A stretch of 64,000 nt of DNA from Aristaeella lactis (GCF_018118585.1 NZ_CP069421.1:868001-932000), one strand, 5' to 3'. Numbered from the stretch's first letter, positions 8,577 to 16,935 are shown. Program-made: numbers and translations. The notes: a model not told the origin generated them from the letters alone.

Positions 8577-9755
8577 TTATCTGAAAACCTGATAGATACC
8601 GCATTTCAGGTATTCTGTTTCCTGGGCATAGGGAAGAATCGGATGATCTTTTCCCTGTGTCCTGAATTCTACCTGCCGCAGGAGCACTTTTGCGTCCCTG
8701 GCCGCATCCAGCACCATATTACGGAACATTTCAGGAAGAACATGCTGGCTGCAGGAACAGGTGATCAGGTAGCCGCCTGTTTCGATCATTTTCATCGCGC
8801 GCAGGTTGATTTCCTTATAGCCTCTCAGAGCGCTGTCCACAGCGCCGCGTGTTTTCGTAAAGGCAGGGGGATCCAGGATAATGACATCATATTTTTCCTT
8901 TTTCCGGCTCTGGTCGGAAAGCAGGTCAAACGCGTTGGCGGTCACAAAATGAACCCTGTCTTCCAGTCCGTTGAGCTTTGCGTTTTCGGTGGCAAATGTG
9001 CAGGCGTACTCGCTGATATCGACACCGGTCACTTCACTGGCGCCGTAATATCCCGCGTGCAGGGCGAAAGAACCCGTATGCGTGAAGCAGTCCAGGACTC
9101 TGCGGCCTTTGACAAACGGAGCGATTGCCGCCCGGTTTTCCTTCTGATCCAGGAAAAAACCGGTCTTCTGGCCTTCTTTTACATCCACCCAGAATTTTAC
9201 GCCGTTTTCAACCATCTGCACACGGTCCGGTACTTCTCCGTACAGAAGACCTGTGCACATATCCAAGCCTTCAAGCCTGCGTACGGGAACGTCGTTGCGT
9301 TCCCATATGCCTCTGGGATGAAGCTCTTCCACCAGGGCATCCACCACATCCTGTTTAAATCTTTCCATGCCAAGCGCAAGGCACTGAAGAACAAGGATAT
9401 CATCAAACGCGTCCACGATCAGCGCGGGCAGCCTGTCGCTTTCAGCAAAAACAACACGACAGCTTTTCAGATCGGCAAAAGAACGCCTGTATTCTACCGC
9501 TTCATGGATCCGGCGGAAGATCAATGCACGGTCCACAGCTTCATCTTCATGATAGGTCAAAATCCGCAGAGCGATCTGACTGTTTGGATTATAGTAACCC
9601 CTGGCAAGGAACCGGCCCTTCGAACTTATTATATCAACCGTATCGCCGGGCAGGCACTGGGCATCAACCTGGTCTATATCACTTTTGAAGATCCAGGGAT
9701 GCAAAGTATAAACACGTTTTTCTTTTCCGGGTTTCAGCGTGATTTTTGCTGCCAT
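8577..9755 (-). CDS. rlmI: 23S rRNA (cytosine) methyltransferase, RlmI-like
   Basis: 392 residues. An N-terminal PUA RNA-binding domain (about 1-75) is followed by a linker domain and a Rossmann methyltransferase with the SAM loop VLDCFTHTGSFALHA and the catalytic-type motif LDPPAF. This is the order in RlmI, which makes 23S rRNA m5C1962. The start lies six bases after the acetyltransferase stop, with GGAGG 11 bases upstream, so the two form an operon. It converges on era with about 20 bp between them and no clear terminator hairpin. The family assignment is firm; the exact target base is inferred. Confidence 0.9.
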   Translation of the reverse strand: MAAKITLKPGKEKRVYTLHPWIFKSDIDQVDAQCLPGDTVDIISSKGRFLARGYYNPNSQIALRILTYHEDEAVDRALIFRRIHEAVEYRRSFADLKSCRVVFAESDRLPALIVDAFDDILVLQCLALGMERFKQDVVDALVEELHPRGIWERNDVPVRRLEGLDMCTGLLYGEVPDRVQMVENGVKFWVDVKEGQKTGFFLDQKENRAAIAPFVKGRRVLDCFTHTGSFALHAGYYGASEVTGVDISEYACTFATENAKLNGLEDRVHFVTANAFDLLSDQSRKKEKYDVIILDPPAFTKTRGAVDSALRGYKEINLRAMKMIETGGYLITCSCSQHVLPEMFRNMVLDAARDAKVLLRQVEFRTQGKDHPILPYAQETEYLKCGIYQVFR

Positions 9756-9761
9756 AGATCA

Positions 9762-10262
9762 TCAGACCTCCTCAAGGTTTTTCTCAAACACCAGCCTGTC
9801 TTCCCGGATACCGCCGGGAAGCTCAAAGGATCCGGGTATGGTTTCAACCAGCGTAAATCCCAGTTTCTCAAACACGTGGATCATGCGCTTGTTTCTGCCC
9901 ATGGTATCGCCGATAACTGTCTTCATTCCGAACTGCTCCCGGGCCGCTTCCAGACCCAGCCTGATCGCTTCGGTTCCTATTCCGCGGTTTTTCACCAGAT
10001 CATTCTGCAGGATGATCCCGAATTCACATTTTTTGCTTACGGGGTCCATTCTTTTCAGCTGGAATGAGCCAACGGGCACTCCGTCCTGGAAAATACCGAA
10101 ATGCGCGTAGTTTTCCCTGTATCCTCCGTGGTTATAGGCATAGGAACGGGATATCTGCTCTTTATTATATACAAAAGGAACCGGATCCATCAACGGATCT
10201 GATATATATCCCTTGAAAAACTGATGATATTCCTTCTCTGTAAAGCATCTCAATTCAACCAT
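9762..10262 (-). CDS. GNAT family N-acetyltransferase
   Basis: 166 residues, a single GNAT domain. The segment KNRGIGTEAIRLGLE corresponds to the acetyl-CoA-binding motif (Q/R-x-x-G-x-G/A), followed by a conserved NxRMIHVFEKLGF motif typical of the RimJ-like branch. The acceptor substrate is unknown. The ATG at 10262 has GGAAGG about 12 bases upstream. Longer upstream frames would run across the divergent promoter and are rejected. It is first gene of an operon with the RlmI-like methyltransferase, which leaves open a role in modifying a translation component. Confidence 0.8.
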   Translation of the reverse strand: MVELRCFTEKEYHQFFKGYISDPLMDPVPFVYNKEQISRSYAYNHGGYRENYAHFGIFQDGVPVGSFQLKRMDPVSKKCEFGIILQNDLVKNRGIGTEAIRLGLEAAREQFGMKTVIGDTMGRNKRMIHVFEKLGFTLVETIPGSFELPGGIREDRLVFEKNLEEV

Positions 10263-10270
10263 GCCTGTGC

Positions 10271-10300
10271 TTGACCTTCCTTTCAGAGTAAATGTATAAT
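10271..10300 (+). promoter_or_regulatory. Strong promoter for the small Cys-rich protein
   Basis: TTGACC (10271-10276), an 18-bp spacer and a perfect TATAAT (10295-10300). The Shine-Dalgarno site AAGGAGGTG begins about 8 bp downstream, so the 5' leader is extremely short. Confidence 0.75.
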
Positions 10301-10326
10301 GGGCAAAAAGGAGGTGTTCCGGAACG

Positions 10327-10518
10327 ATGGCCGTACATAAACAATGTGTACTGTATGACCGGGAGTGTATCGGCTGCGGGGAATGCGACCGCTGCGATCT
10401 CGATCCGGAAAAAATCTGTGACAACTGTATGAAGTGTGTCAACGGAGACGCGGAATACCGCGGAATCGGTATTGACGGTATTGTACTGGAACATGAGGAG
10501 GATACCGAAGAACCCTAA
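10327..10518 (+). CDS. Small cysteine-rich protein (63 aa)
   Basis: 63 residues. Nine Cys lie between residues 7 and 39, including CIGCGECDRC and CDNCMKC: repeated CxxC spacing typical of Fe-S or zinc binding. The spacing resembles a ferredoxin-like cluster motif, but the protein is too short for a standard 2[4Fe-4S] ferredoxin. The C-terminal third is acidic. Expression signals are very good: consensus -10, AAGGAGGTG ten bases before the ATG. It sits just upstream of the beta-CASP hydrolase on the same strand. I do not recognise a named family. Confidence 0.85.
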   Translation: MAVHKQCVLYDRECIGCGECDRCDLDPEKICDNCMKCVNGDAEYRGIGIDGIVLEHEEDTEEP

Positions 10519-10602
10519 ACCTTCTGCCAGTACAAAAAGCTTATCTATTATATCGGCCTCACTGCTGTTTGGCAATCATAAACAATGAAAGGTCCGAACG
10601 GA

Positions 10603-12219
10603 ATGAAGATCACTTTTATCGGCGCGGCACACCAGGTCACCGGAAGCTGTACGCTTGTGGAATGGATGGATGACCGTTATTTCCTGGTTGATTACGGAAT
10701 GGAACAGGGTGAAAACGAGTACGTCCGGTCAGAGCTTCCCGTAGCGCCTTCCAGGATAGAATACGTTTTCCTGACCCATGCCCATATTGATCATTCCGGT
10801 CTGCTGCCGCTCCTCTACAAGCAGGGATTCCGCGGAGCAGTGTATGCCACGCCTGAAACCGCAAACCTCTGCTCGATCATGCTGGCAGACAGTGCCCATA
10901 TCCAGGAAACCGATGCCGCATACGAAACCAAAAAGAACCTGCGCCACAGCGGTGCTGTGGTGGAACCGCTTTATACAGCCGAAGACGCGGCTGGCACGAT
11001 GGAACTGTTCAGGCCCTGCCTGTATGGAGAGGTTTATATGATCGATGAAGGGCTGTCTGTCCGGTTTACAGACGCGGGCCATCTTCTTGGCTCCTCCTTC
11101 ATTGAATTTTTCCTGGAAGACCGGGGCATCAAAAAGAAGCTTGTCTGCAGCGGAGACGTGGGAAACACTGATCAGCCGATCATCAATAATCCGCAGCAAA
11201 TCAAAGAAGCTGATTACCTGCTGATCGAATCCACATACGGAACACGGCTGCATGAATCCGTGCAGGCACCTGTTCCTGCGCTGACCGAGATCCTCAGGCA
11301 GACATTCAGCAGGGGAGGCACTGTCATTATTCCTTCCTTTGCTGTGGGCCGAACGCAGGAGATCCTGTATTTCCTCCGGGAGATCAAACAGAATCATATG
11401 CTGCCGGAATTCCAGTCTTTTCCCGTATATGTGGACAGCCCGCTCGCAAACGAAGCTACGGCTGTCTTCCTGCAGTGCAGCAAGGACTGCCTGGATCCGG
11501 CCACAAAGGAGATCATGGCGGACGGACAGAATCCCATCTGGTTTGACGGACTGAATACCATTGTCTCCTCTGAGGAATCAAAAGCGCTGAATACAGATCA
11601 GACACCCAAGGTCATCATTTCCTCCGGCGGTATGTGCGAAGGCGGCCGGATCAGGCATCACCTGAAACATAACCTCTGGGACAAAAGGAATACGATCCTG
11701 TTTGCCGGATACCAGGCCAACGGCACCCTGGGAAGAATTATCTATGACGGTGCAGCGACTGTGAAGATCCTGGGCGAGGAAATCGACGTCAATGCCCAGG
11801 TGGCGCTGCTGGCCGGAATTTCCGGACACGCTGACAGGGACGGACTGATAAACTGGGTTGCTTCCTTTGAGCAAAAACCTGCTGTTGTATTTGTCAATCA
11901 CGGGGATGATGAGTCCTGTACAGGACTGGCGGAAGCTGTCTGTGAGAAATTCAGCCTGCAGGCCTGCGCTCCGTATTCGGGTTCGGAATTCGACCTGCTG
12001 AAAGGGGAGTGGATCAGGCTTACAGAACCTGTATACAGGCAGAAACAGGCCGGTGAATCTGTCCGTGACGCTGCGCCGCGTTCCCGCCGCGATGATGTTT
12101 TCAGGGATCTGATCAGCGCTGTAAAGAAACTGACCGTCTATGCCGAAAGCCTGAAGGGACATTCCAACAGCGAACTGAAAAAGCTGACGAAGCGTATCCT
12201 TGAACTGACAGAAAAATAA
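10603..12219 (+). CDS. Metallo-beta-lactamase/beta-CASP family ribonuclease-like protein
   Basis: 538 residues. The metallo-beta-lactamase motif HAHIDH (59-64) is followed by SGDVGN, the beta-CASP region (ESTYG, SSGGMCEGG) and the C-terminal motif SGHADRDGL. This is the layout of the CPSF/YSH1-like group of zinc-dependent RNA nucleases. The first ATG (10585) has no ribosome-binding site, while the ATG at 10603 has AAAGG upstream, so I take the latter. The last ~60 residues are a basic, helical extension beyond the core. The 85 bp upstream show no distinct promoter, so it may be transcribed with the Cys-rich gene. Confidence 0.88.
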   Translation: MKITFIGAAHQVTGSCTLVEWMDDRYFLVDYGMEQGENEYVRSELPVAPSRIEYVFLTHAHIDHSGLLPLLYKQGFRGAVYATPETANLCSIMLADSAHIQETDAAYETKKNLRHSGAVVEPLYTAEDAAGTMELFRPCLYGEVYMIDEGLSVRFTDAGHLLGSSFIEFFLEDRGIKKKLVCSGDVGNTDQPIINNPQQIKEADYLLIESTYGTRLHESVQAPVPALTEILRQTFSRGGTVIIPSFAVGRTQEILYFLREIKQNHMLPEFQSFPVYVDSPLANEATAVFLQCSKDCLDPATKEIMADGQNPIWFDGLNTIVSSEESKALNTDQTPKVIISSGGMCEGGRIRHHLKHNLWDKRNTILFAGYQANGTLGRIIYDGAATVKILGEEIDVNAQVALLAGISGHADRDGLINWVASFEQKPAVVFVNHGDDESCTGLAEAVCEKFSLQACAPYSGSEFDLLKGEWIRLTEPVYRQKQAGESVRDAAPRSRRDDVFRDLISAVKKLTVYAESLKGHSNSELKKLTKRILELTEK

Positions 12220-12226
12220 AAGACAT

Positions 12227-12265
12227 AACATGATCCGGTCCCAAAATAGTGGACCGGATCATGTT
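12227..12265. terminator. Bidirectional hairpin between convergent genes
   Basis: Perfect 15-bp inverted repeat (12227-12241 and 12251-12265) with a 9-nt loop, between the MBL gene and the recombinase gene. T-rich stretches flank it on each strand but are short, so termination is probable rather than certain. Confidence 0.7.
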
Positions 12266-13360
12266 TTACTGATGAAAATCAGGATCACCCGGAAGATGGA
12301 CATGTTCCGCAGCCATTCTTCTGCGAGCGTCTGTCATGTCCGCGTAGTGTTTACGGGTGGTATCCACGGAAGTATGGCCGAGTACGTCCGCCACCAGGTA
12401 AATATCTCCTGTTTCATTATACAGATTGGTGGCGTACGTGCTTCTGAGCTTATGCGGGCTGATTTTGGTCTTCAGGGGCGCAGCAACAGCAGCATATTTT
12501 TTGACCAGGTTCTGTACGGCACGCTGTGTGATCCTGCGCCGCTGAAGGCTCAGGAACAGGGCGTCTTCATGACCTTCCACGGCCTCTGTACGGGAACGTT
12601 CCTCCATATATTCGGCCAGCGCATCTGCCACTTCAGGCGGGAAATATAGCACAACCTGGTTTCCGCCTTTGCGTGTGACAATAAAAGCATTGTTTTCAAG
12701 GTCAACATCCGCAATATTGATACCGACGCATTCACTGACGCGGATTCCGGTGCCCAGGAACAGGGAGAGGATCGCGAAATCACGTTTTGCCGTCAGTTTC
12801 TGGTATTTCTGCTGATGATTGGTCAGCTGGTCACCGGTCTGCGCCTGGTCCAGCAAACGAACCATTTCGTCCTTATTCAGGCGGATAATCGGTTTCTCAT
12901 GGATCTTGGGGAGGGGGACAAGCTCGGTCACGTTGGAGGAGATCCGCTGGTTTTTGAACAGATAATCATAAAAGGAGCGAATGGAACAAAGTTTTCTTTT
13001 AATCGCCAGTTCATGATTTACATATACTTTGTTAGGTACCGAAGAATCATCTTCATTCTTCAGGTAGTAGGTCAGGTATTCGGTGTAGGCGATGATATCG
13101 GTTCTGTCGAGTTTTTCCAGGTCCTGGTCCGTCATAAAGCGTAGGGGCTTATCGGAAAAGCTGATGCGTTCATTGTGCAGAAAGGTGAAAAATGTATTCA
13201 GATCGATGGCATATGCGAGCCTCGTCAGCGTGCTAGTGGATATAGCGATGGACCGGATAAAATCACCGCAGGCCTGAGGAAGGTCGTGGGTGATATCACG
13301 AATCTGCAGGATACGTTTCGCATCCATATCTTCTCTGTAACGATTGGTTCTCTCTGCCAT
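12266..13360 (-). CDS. Tyrosine recombinase, XerC/XerD-like
   Basis: 364 residues. An N-terminal SAM-like core-binding domain (about 20-130) precedes the catalytic domain. All catalytic residues are visible: Arg207 (GTGIRVSE), Lys231 (TRKGG), His303/Arg306 (HKLR), His329 (LGHTS) and Tyr339 (KHYADM). The start at 13360 has GGGAGG ten bases upstream. It lies near hslVU and topA, where Firmicutes usually carry xerC/codV, so it may be the chromosomal Xer enzyme. However, it is separated from them and has its own promoter and a palindromic leader. No phage or integron genes are nearby. Confidence 0.93.
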   Translation of the reverse strand: MAERTNRYREDMDAKRILQIRDITHDLPQACGDFIRSIAISTSTLTRLAYAIDLNTFFTFLHNERISFSDKPLRFMTDQDLEKLDRTDIIAYTEYLTYYLKNEDDSSVPNKVYVNHELAIKRKLCSIRSFYDYLFKNQRISSNVTELVPLPKIHEKPIIRLNKDEMVRLLDQAQTGDQLTNHQQKYQKLTAKRDFAILSLFLGTGIRVSECVGINIADVDLENNAFIVTRKGGNQVVLYFPPEVADALAEYMEERSRTEAVEGHEDALFLSLQRRRITQRAVQNLVKKYAAVAAPLKTKISPHKLRSTYATNLYNETGDIYLVADVLGHTSVDTTRKHYADMTDARRRMAAEHVHLPGDPDFHQ

Positions 13361-13412
13361 GGGAACAGACCCTCCCGGAACGTTATAGCCCTGTAAACGC
13401 TTTTTCAGGTCC

Positions 13413-13446
13413 AACTATTCGTAAAACTGTGGTTTAGCGAATAGTT
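13413..13446. repeat. 34-bp imperfect palindrome upstream of the recombinase
   Basis: Arms AACTATTCG (13413-13421) and CGAATAGTT (13438-13446) are exact inverted repeats. Extended to 15 bp the arms match at 13 positions around a 4-bp centre. The size and geometry (13-8-13 possible) resemble tyrosine recombinase core sites such as loxP. It lies in the transcribed leader, about 15 bp after the -10 box, so an operator or RNA hairpin role is equally possible. Confidence 0.7.
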
Positions 13447-13460
13447 ATATATCTGTGCTT

Positions 13461-13489
13461 ATGATATCATGACCGGCCCGGTCTGTCAA
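13461..13489 (-). promoter_or_regulatory. Promoter of the recombinase gene
   Basis: TTGACA (13484-13489), a 17-bp spacer and TATCAT (13461-13466). The palindrome at 13413-13446 lies just downstream of the expected transcription start. Confidence 0.7.
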
Positions 13490-13576
13490 CCAGCATCCTG
13501 TATGACTGTATTTTCTGCTTCCTGCTTCATAGATGTTTTGTGTCAGCTGATCATTTCTGCACGAAAAAAAAGGGAG

Positions 13577-14122
13577 TCATTCCTCCCCTTTCAGTTGTAC
13601 CGTTCTGTAAGTATGGCCCACAGCCGGCAGGAAACGTTCCAGGACATCAGCCGTTTTCATTTTCAGGCTGGATGTGCAGACACAGGGATGGCATCCGATG
13701 TATTCATCCTTCAGTATATCCTCGTCGATCAGCAGCCGGACGCTGTGTTCCCTGTCGTTCATCAGGCCCATAATGCTCACAGCTCCAGGCTCGATATCCA
13801 GGTATTTCAGCATATCTTCCGCTTCCGCAAAGGACAAACGCGCTGAATTGATCTGTGCAGACAGCTGTTTGGTCTTGAATTTCTTGCCGCCGGGCATCAT
13901 CAGCAGGTAAAAAGCCGTCTTCTGCCGGTTGCAAAGGAACAGATTCTTGCAGATCACAACATTGAGTACTGCGTCAATCGCGTTGCAGGCTTCCATTGTA
14001 TCCGCGCGTTCATGATCGGTCCGTTGATAAGAAATTCCCAGTTTATCCAGGAAATCATAGGTGCGTATTTCCCTGGCCAGCCTTCCGGAAACGTCTTCAG
14101 GCCTGCCTTCATAAAGGATCAT
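13577..14122 (-). CDS. prdX: YbaK/PrdX-type aminoacyl-tRNA deacylase
   Basis: 181 residues, one YbaK/ProRS-editing-like domain over residues 15-165. Visible signatures are DHERADTMEA, KNLFLCNRQKTAFYLLMMPGG and GAVSIMGLMND, as in free-standing ProX/PrdX proteins. These hydrolyse alanine (or cysteine) wrongly attached to tRNA-Pro. The second ATG (14122) is preferred because GGAG then sits at the usual distance. It is followed by about 90 bp without a gene, and its start is 27 bp from the rnhA stop. The family is clear; the amino acid cleared is inferred. Confidence 0.88.
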   Translation of the reverse strand: MILYEGRPEDVSGRLAREIRTYDFLDKLGISYQRTDHERADTMEACNAIDAVLNVVICKNLFLCNRQKTAFYLLMMPGGKKFKTKQLSAQINSARLSFAEAEDMLKYLDIEPGAVSIMGLMNDREHSVRLLIDEDILKDEYIGCHPCVCTSSLKMKTADVLERFLPAVGHTYRTVQLKGEE

Positions 14123-14149
14123 AGCCATTCTCCGCCTGTAATACTTTGA

Positions 14150-14632
14150 TTATTTCTGCTCTTCGGCAGGTTCTGTGTTGATTCTCCTGTATTCATCGAT
14201 CGCGGCCCTGGCCAGCTCATCGCACCGGTTGTTCTCCGGATGGTCCGCGTGACCTTTAACCTTGATGAATGTCACGTTGTGTTTCGTTGTCTGTGCGGAC
14301 AGGATAAACCACAGGTCCTGGTTTTCCACTTTGGCCCCGCTGCTTGTTTTCCAGCCGTTTTTCTTCCAGTTTTCGATCCAGTGGTCATTGAAAGCCTGGA
14401 CCAGGTAATTGCTGTCAGAATAGAGCTTCACATTGCAGGGCTCTTTCAGGGCGCCCAGACCGCTGATGGCTGCGAAAAGTTCCATCCGGTTGTTGGTTGT
14501 CCCGGCCATATATCCGCTCAGCTCTTTCCTGTGCGGACCGAATTCCAGGATGGCAGCCCATCCGCCCGGGCCGGGGTTGCCGCTGCAGGCGCCGTCTGTA
14601 TAAATATTGACTGATTTCCTGTTTTCATCCAT
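14150..14632 (-). CDS. rnhA: Ribonuclease HI
   Basis: 160 residues, the normal size. The catalytic carboxylates are Asp13 (YTDGACSGNPGPGG), Glu51 (NNRMEL), Asp73 (YSDSNYL) and Asp138 (CDELA). The basic handle region (WKKNGWKTSSG) of E. coli-type RNase HI is present. It cleaves RNA in RNA-DNA hybrids. A second RNase H (rnhB) lies at 28122-28733. The start is 21 bp after the proC stop on the same strand, so they probably share a transcript. Confidence 0.96.
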   Translation of the reverse strand: MDENRKSVNIYTDGACSGNPGPGGWAAILEFGPHRKELSGYMAGTTNNRMELFAAISGLGALKEPCNVKLYSDSNYLVQAFNDHWIENWKKNGWKTSSGAKVENQDLWFILSAQTTKHNVTFIKVKGHADHPENNRCDELARAAIDEYRRINTEPAEEQK

Positions 14633-14652
14633 CTGGGATTATTACCTCTTCC

Positions 14653-15465
14653 TTATTCCTTGGACAGTTCCCGGCTCTTTCTGGCGCAGGCATCCATCGC
14701 GTCCATAATGGCAGCACGGAATCCTTTGCGTTCCAGTTCTTCCACCGCTTCGATGGTGGTTCCGCCGGGTGAGCAGACCGCGTCTTTCAGGGCTGCCGGA
14801 TGCGTACCGGAGGACAGGACCATCAGCGCGCTGCCCAGGACGCTCTGGGCTGCCATTTCATAGGCATATACACGCGGAATTCCCTCTTTTACGGCAGCGT
14901 CAGCCATCGCTTCGATCATCATGTAAACATAGGCGGGACTGCTTCCGCTGACCGCGACAACGCCGTCAAACAGCCTTTCGGGCAGGACCTTTGTCTTGCC
15001 TACCGAATCGAAGATTCCCTTTGCGTAGTTGAAATCTTCCTTGGAGAAGGTGGTGTTGTCACAGATCGCTGTCATGCCTTCGCCAACAAGGGCAGGCGTG
15101 TTGGGCATCACCCGGAGGTAAGTGGCCGTGGTTCCGTACAGCGCGTTTTCCAGCATGCTGACTGTCCAGCCGGCAGCAATGCTGAGGACTGCCTTTCCGT
15201 CCAGGCCGGAATGGATCTCATCGATGACATCCTTCACATAGATCGGTTTGATCGCCAGGATGATCAGGTCAGCTTTTTCCGCTACCTCAAGGCAGTCACG
15301 GGCGATCATGATACCCGGAAGATCTTCAGAAAGTTCGTTCATCCTGCGGCTGCTTGTATCATACGCGATGATCTGGGAAGCTTTTACATAGTCCGCTTCC
15401 ACAATGCCGCGCAGAATCGCTGATCCCATATTTCCGGTGCCGATCATACCGATTGTATTAATCAT
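14653..15465 (-). CDS. proC: Pyrroline-5-carboxylate reductase
   Basis: 270 residues. The N-terminal Rossmann domain has IGMIGTGNMGSAIL; the C-terminal dimerisation domain has VAVSGSSPAYVYM and SPGGTTIEAVEELE, the ProC signature. It catalyses the NAD(P)H-dependent last step of proline synthesis. ATG 15465 is nine bases after GGGGAGG. It is first gene of proC-rnhA-prdX, so proline synthesis and a Pro-tRNA editing-type enzyme share a transcript. Confidence 0.97.
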   Translation of the reverse strand: MINTIGMIGTGNMGSAILRGIVEADYVKASQIIAYDTSSRRMNELSEDLPGIMIARDCLEVAEKADLIILAIKPIYVKDVIDEIHSGLDGKAVLSIAAGWTVSMLENALYGTTATYLRVMPNTPALVGEGMTAICDNTTFSKEDFNYAKGIFDSVGKTKVLPERLFDGVVAVSGSSPAYVYMMIEAMADAAVKEGIPRVYAYEMAAQSVLGSALMVLSSGTHPAALKDAVCSPGGTTIEAVEELERKGFRAAIMDAMDACARKSRELSKE

Positions 15466-15496
15466 AATGAAGATCCTCCCCGCCTGTTTTGAATGG

Positions 15497-15524
15497 ATTA
15501 TAACATGAAAAAAGCCGCCTGCAA
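15497..15524 (-). promoter_or_regulatory. Promoter of proC nested in the hslU terminator
   Basis: TTGCAG (15519-15524), a 16-bp spacer and TATAAT (15497-15502). The -35 box falls in the loop and 5' arm of the terminator hairpin at 15508-15536. Confidence 0.6.
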
Positions 15525-15536
15525 AGCGTCAGGCGG
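15508..15536 (-). terminator. Intrinsic terminator after hslU
   Basis: 7-bp GC-rich stem (CCGCCTG/CAGGCGG), an 8-nt loop and six T on the minus strand. It closes the ten-gene rbgA-to-hslU run. Confidence 0.85.
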
Positions 15537-15549
15537 TATTGATTATGCA

Positions 15550-16920
15550 TTAAAGAATAAACTTGCGGATGTCCATCGGGCGGTTCTCACCTTTCAGCCG
15601 TTCGTTCACATAGGCTTCATCGATTTTCAGCTCAAAGGGCGGCATGTTTTCATCGCCGGCGTTGAACAGAACGTCTTCAAGCAGCTGCTCGAAAATGGCG
15701 TGCAGCCGCCTGGCTCCGATGTCTTCGGCGTTTTCGTTGGCGTTGCATGCCGCTTCAGCCACCGCGGAGATGGCGCTTTCCTCAAACGTGACCATCACCC
15801 GGTCCACAGCCAGCAAAGCCTGGTACTGCTTGGTGAGTGCGTTTTCAGGCACAGTCATGATTTGCATGAAGTCTTCCTTTGTCAGGCTCTTCAGCTTCAC
15901 ATGCACCGGGAAACGGCCCTGCAGCTCGGGAATCAGGTCTGTGATCTTGCTGACATGGAATGCTCCGGCAGCAATGAACAGCATATAATCCGTCTTTACG
16001 GCTCCGTATTTCGTGCTGACGGTGCAGCCTTCCACAATGGGAAGGATATCGCGCTGTACGCCTTCCCTGCTCACGTCAGGACCGTGGGCACCTGAAGCGC
16101 TGGCGATCTTGTCGATTTCATCGATAAATACGATGCCGTTCTGCTCGGTTCTGTACACCGCCTCTTCCTGGACAGCGTCATTATCGATCAGTTTGGCAGC
16201 TTCCTGGTCAGTCAGGATCTTCCGGGCTTCGCTGACCTTCACATGACGCATCCGGGTGCGTTTGGGCATCATGTTGCCCATCATATCGCCCAGGCTGATG
16301 CTGCTTCCACCGACTTCAAGGGTGGGAGCTTCCTCTTCCACTTCAAGCTCGAGCTCAGTGTCTTCAATTTCGCCGCGCATCAGCTGCTGGCGGATATCTT
16401 CCTTCCGCCGGGCCAGAGCCGCGACTTCTTCTCCGCTGGGCTGCTGTTCCTTCTGTTTTCCAAGCAGGAAATCAAGGGGATTGGAGGCGTTGTTCTTCCG
16501 GGGACCATGTGCCAGGATATCGCTGAGGCGTTCCTCAGCCAGGACCCGCGCCCGGGGCATAACACGTTCCTCATGTTCCCTGCGGACCATTCTGACAGCG
16601 TTTTCGGTCAGGTCACGGATAATGCTTTCCACATCCCGGCCCACATAGCCGACTTCGGTGAATTTGGTGGCCTCCACCTTGATAAAAGGAGCGCTGACAA
16701 GCTTGGCGAGCCTGCGGGCAATTTCCGTTTTACCTACACCGGTGGGACCAATCATCAGGATATTCTTCGGAATAATCTCATCACGGAGATCACCTTCCAC
16801 CCGGCTGCGGCGGTAACGGTTCCGCAGGGCAATGGCGACAGCTTTTTTTGCTTCGTCCTGGCCGATAATAAAACGATCCAGTTCGTGTACAATCTGCCTG
16901 GGTGTCAGTTGCTCGCTCAT
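15550..16920 (-). CDS. hslU: HslU, ATPase subunit of the HslUV protease
   Basis: 456 residues. AAA+ unfoldase with Walker A GPTGVGKTE, the pore-loop GYVGRD, an intermediate domain (about 110-240) rich in charged residues, and Walker B FIDEIDKIA. The C-terminus is the short hydrophobic ending (IRKFIL) that docks into HslV. ATG 16920 is preferred over a GTG nine bases earlier that lies in the Shine-Dalgarno site. It starts 15 bp after hslV. The usual downstream codY is not here; the transcript ends at the terminator. Confidence 0.97.
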   Translation of the reverse strand: MSEQLTPRQIVHELDRFIIGQDEAKKAVAIALRNRYRRSRVEGDLRDEIIPKNILMIGPTGVGKTEIARRLAKLVSAPFIKVEATKFTEVGYVGRDVESIIRDLTENAVRMVRREHEERVMPRARVLAEERLSDILAHGPRKNNASNPLDFLLGKQKEQQPSGEEVAALARRKEDIRQQLMRGEIEDTELELEVEEEAPTLEVGGSSISLGDMMGNMMPKRTRMRHVKVSEARKILTDQEAAKLIDNDAVQEEAVYRTEQNGIVFIDEIDKIASASGAHGPDVSREGVQRDILPIVEGCTVSTKYGAVKTDYMLFIAAGAFHVSKITDLIPELQGRFPVHVKLKSLTKEDFMQIMTVPENALTKQYQALLAVDRVMVTFEESAISAVAEAACNANENAEDIGARRLHAIFEQLLEDVLFNAGDENMPPFELKIDEAYVNERLKGENRPMDIRKFIL

Positions 16921-16935
16921 GGTGTTCACCTGCCT

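Noticed and set aside
8643-10067. Plus-strand open frame of 474 codons opposite rlmI and the GNAT gene
   Set aside because: Antisense to two recognised families, with no domain of its own.
10263-10442. 60-codon N-terminal extension of the GNAT gene
   Set aside because: It would cover the divergent TTGACC/TATAAT promoter and adds no domain; the ATG at 10262 fits the family.
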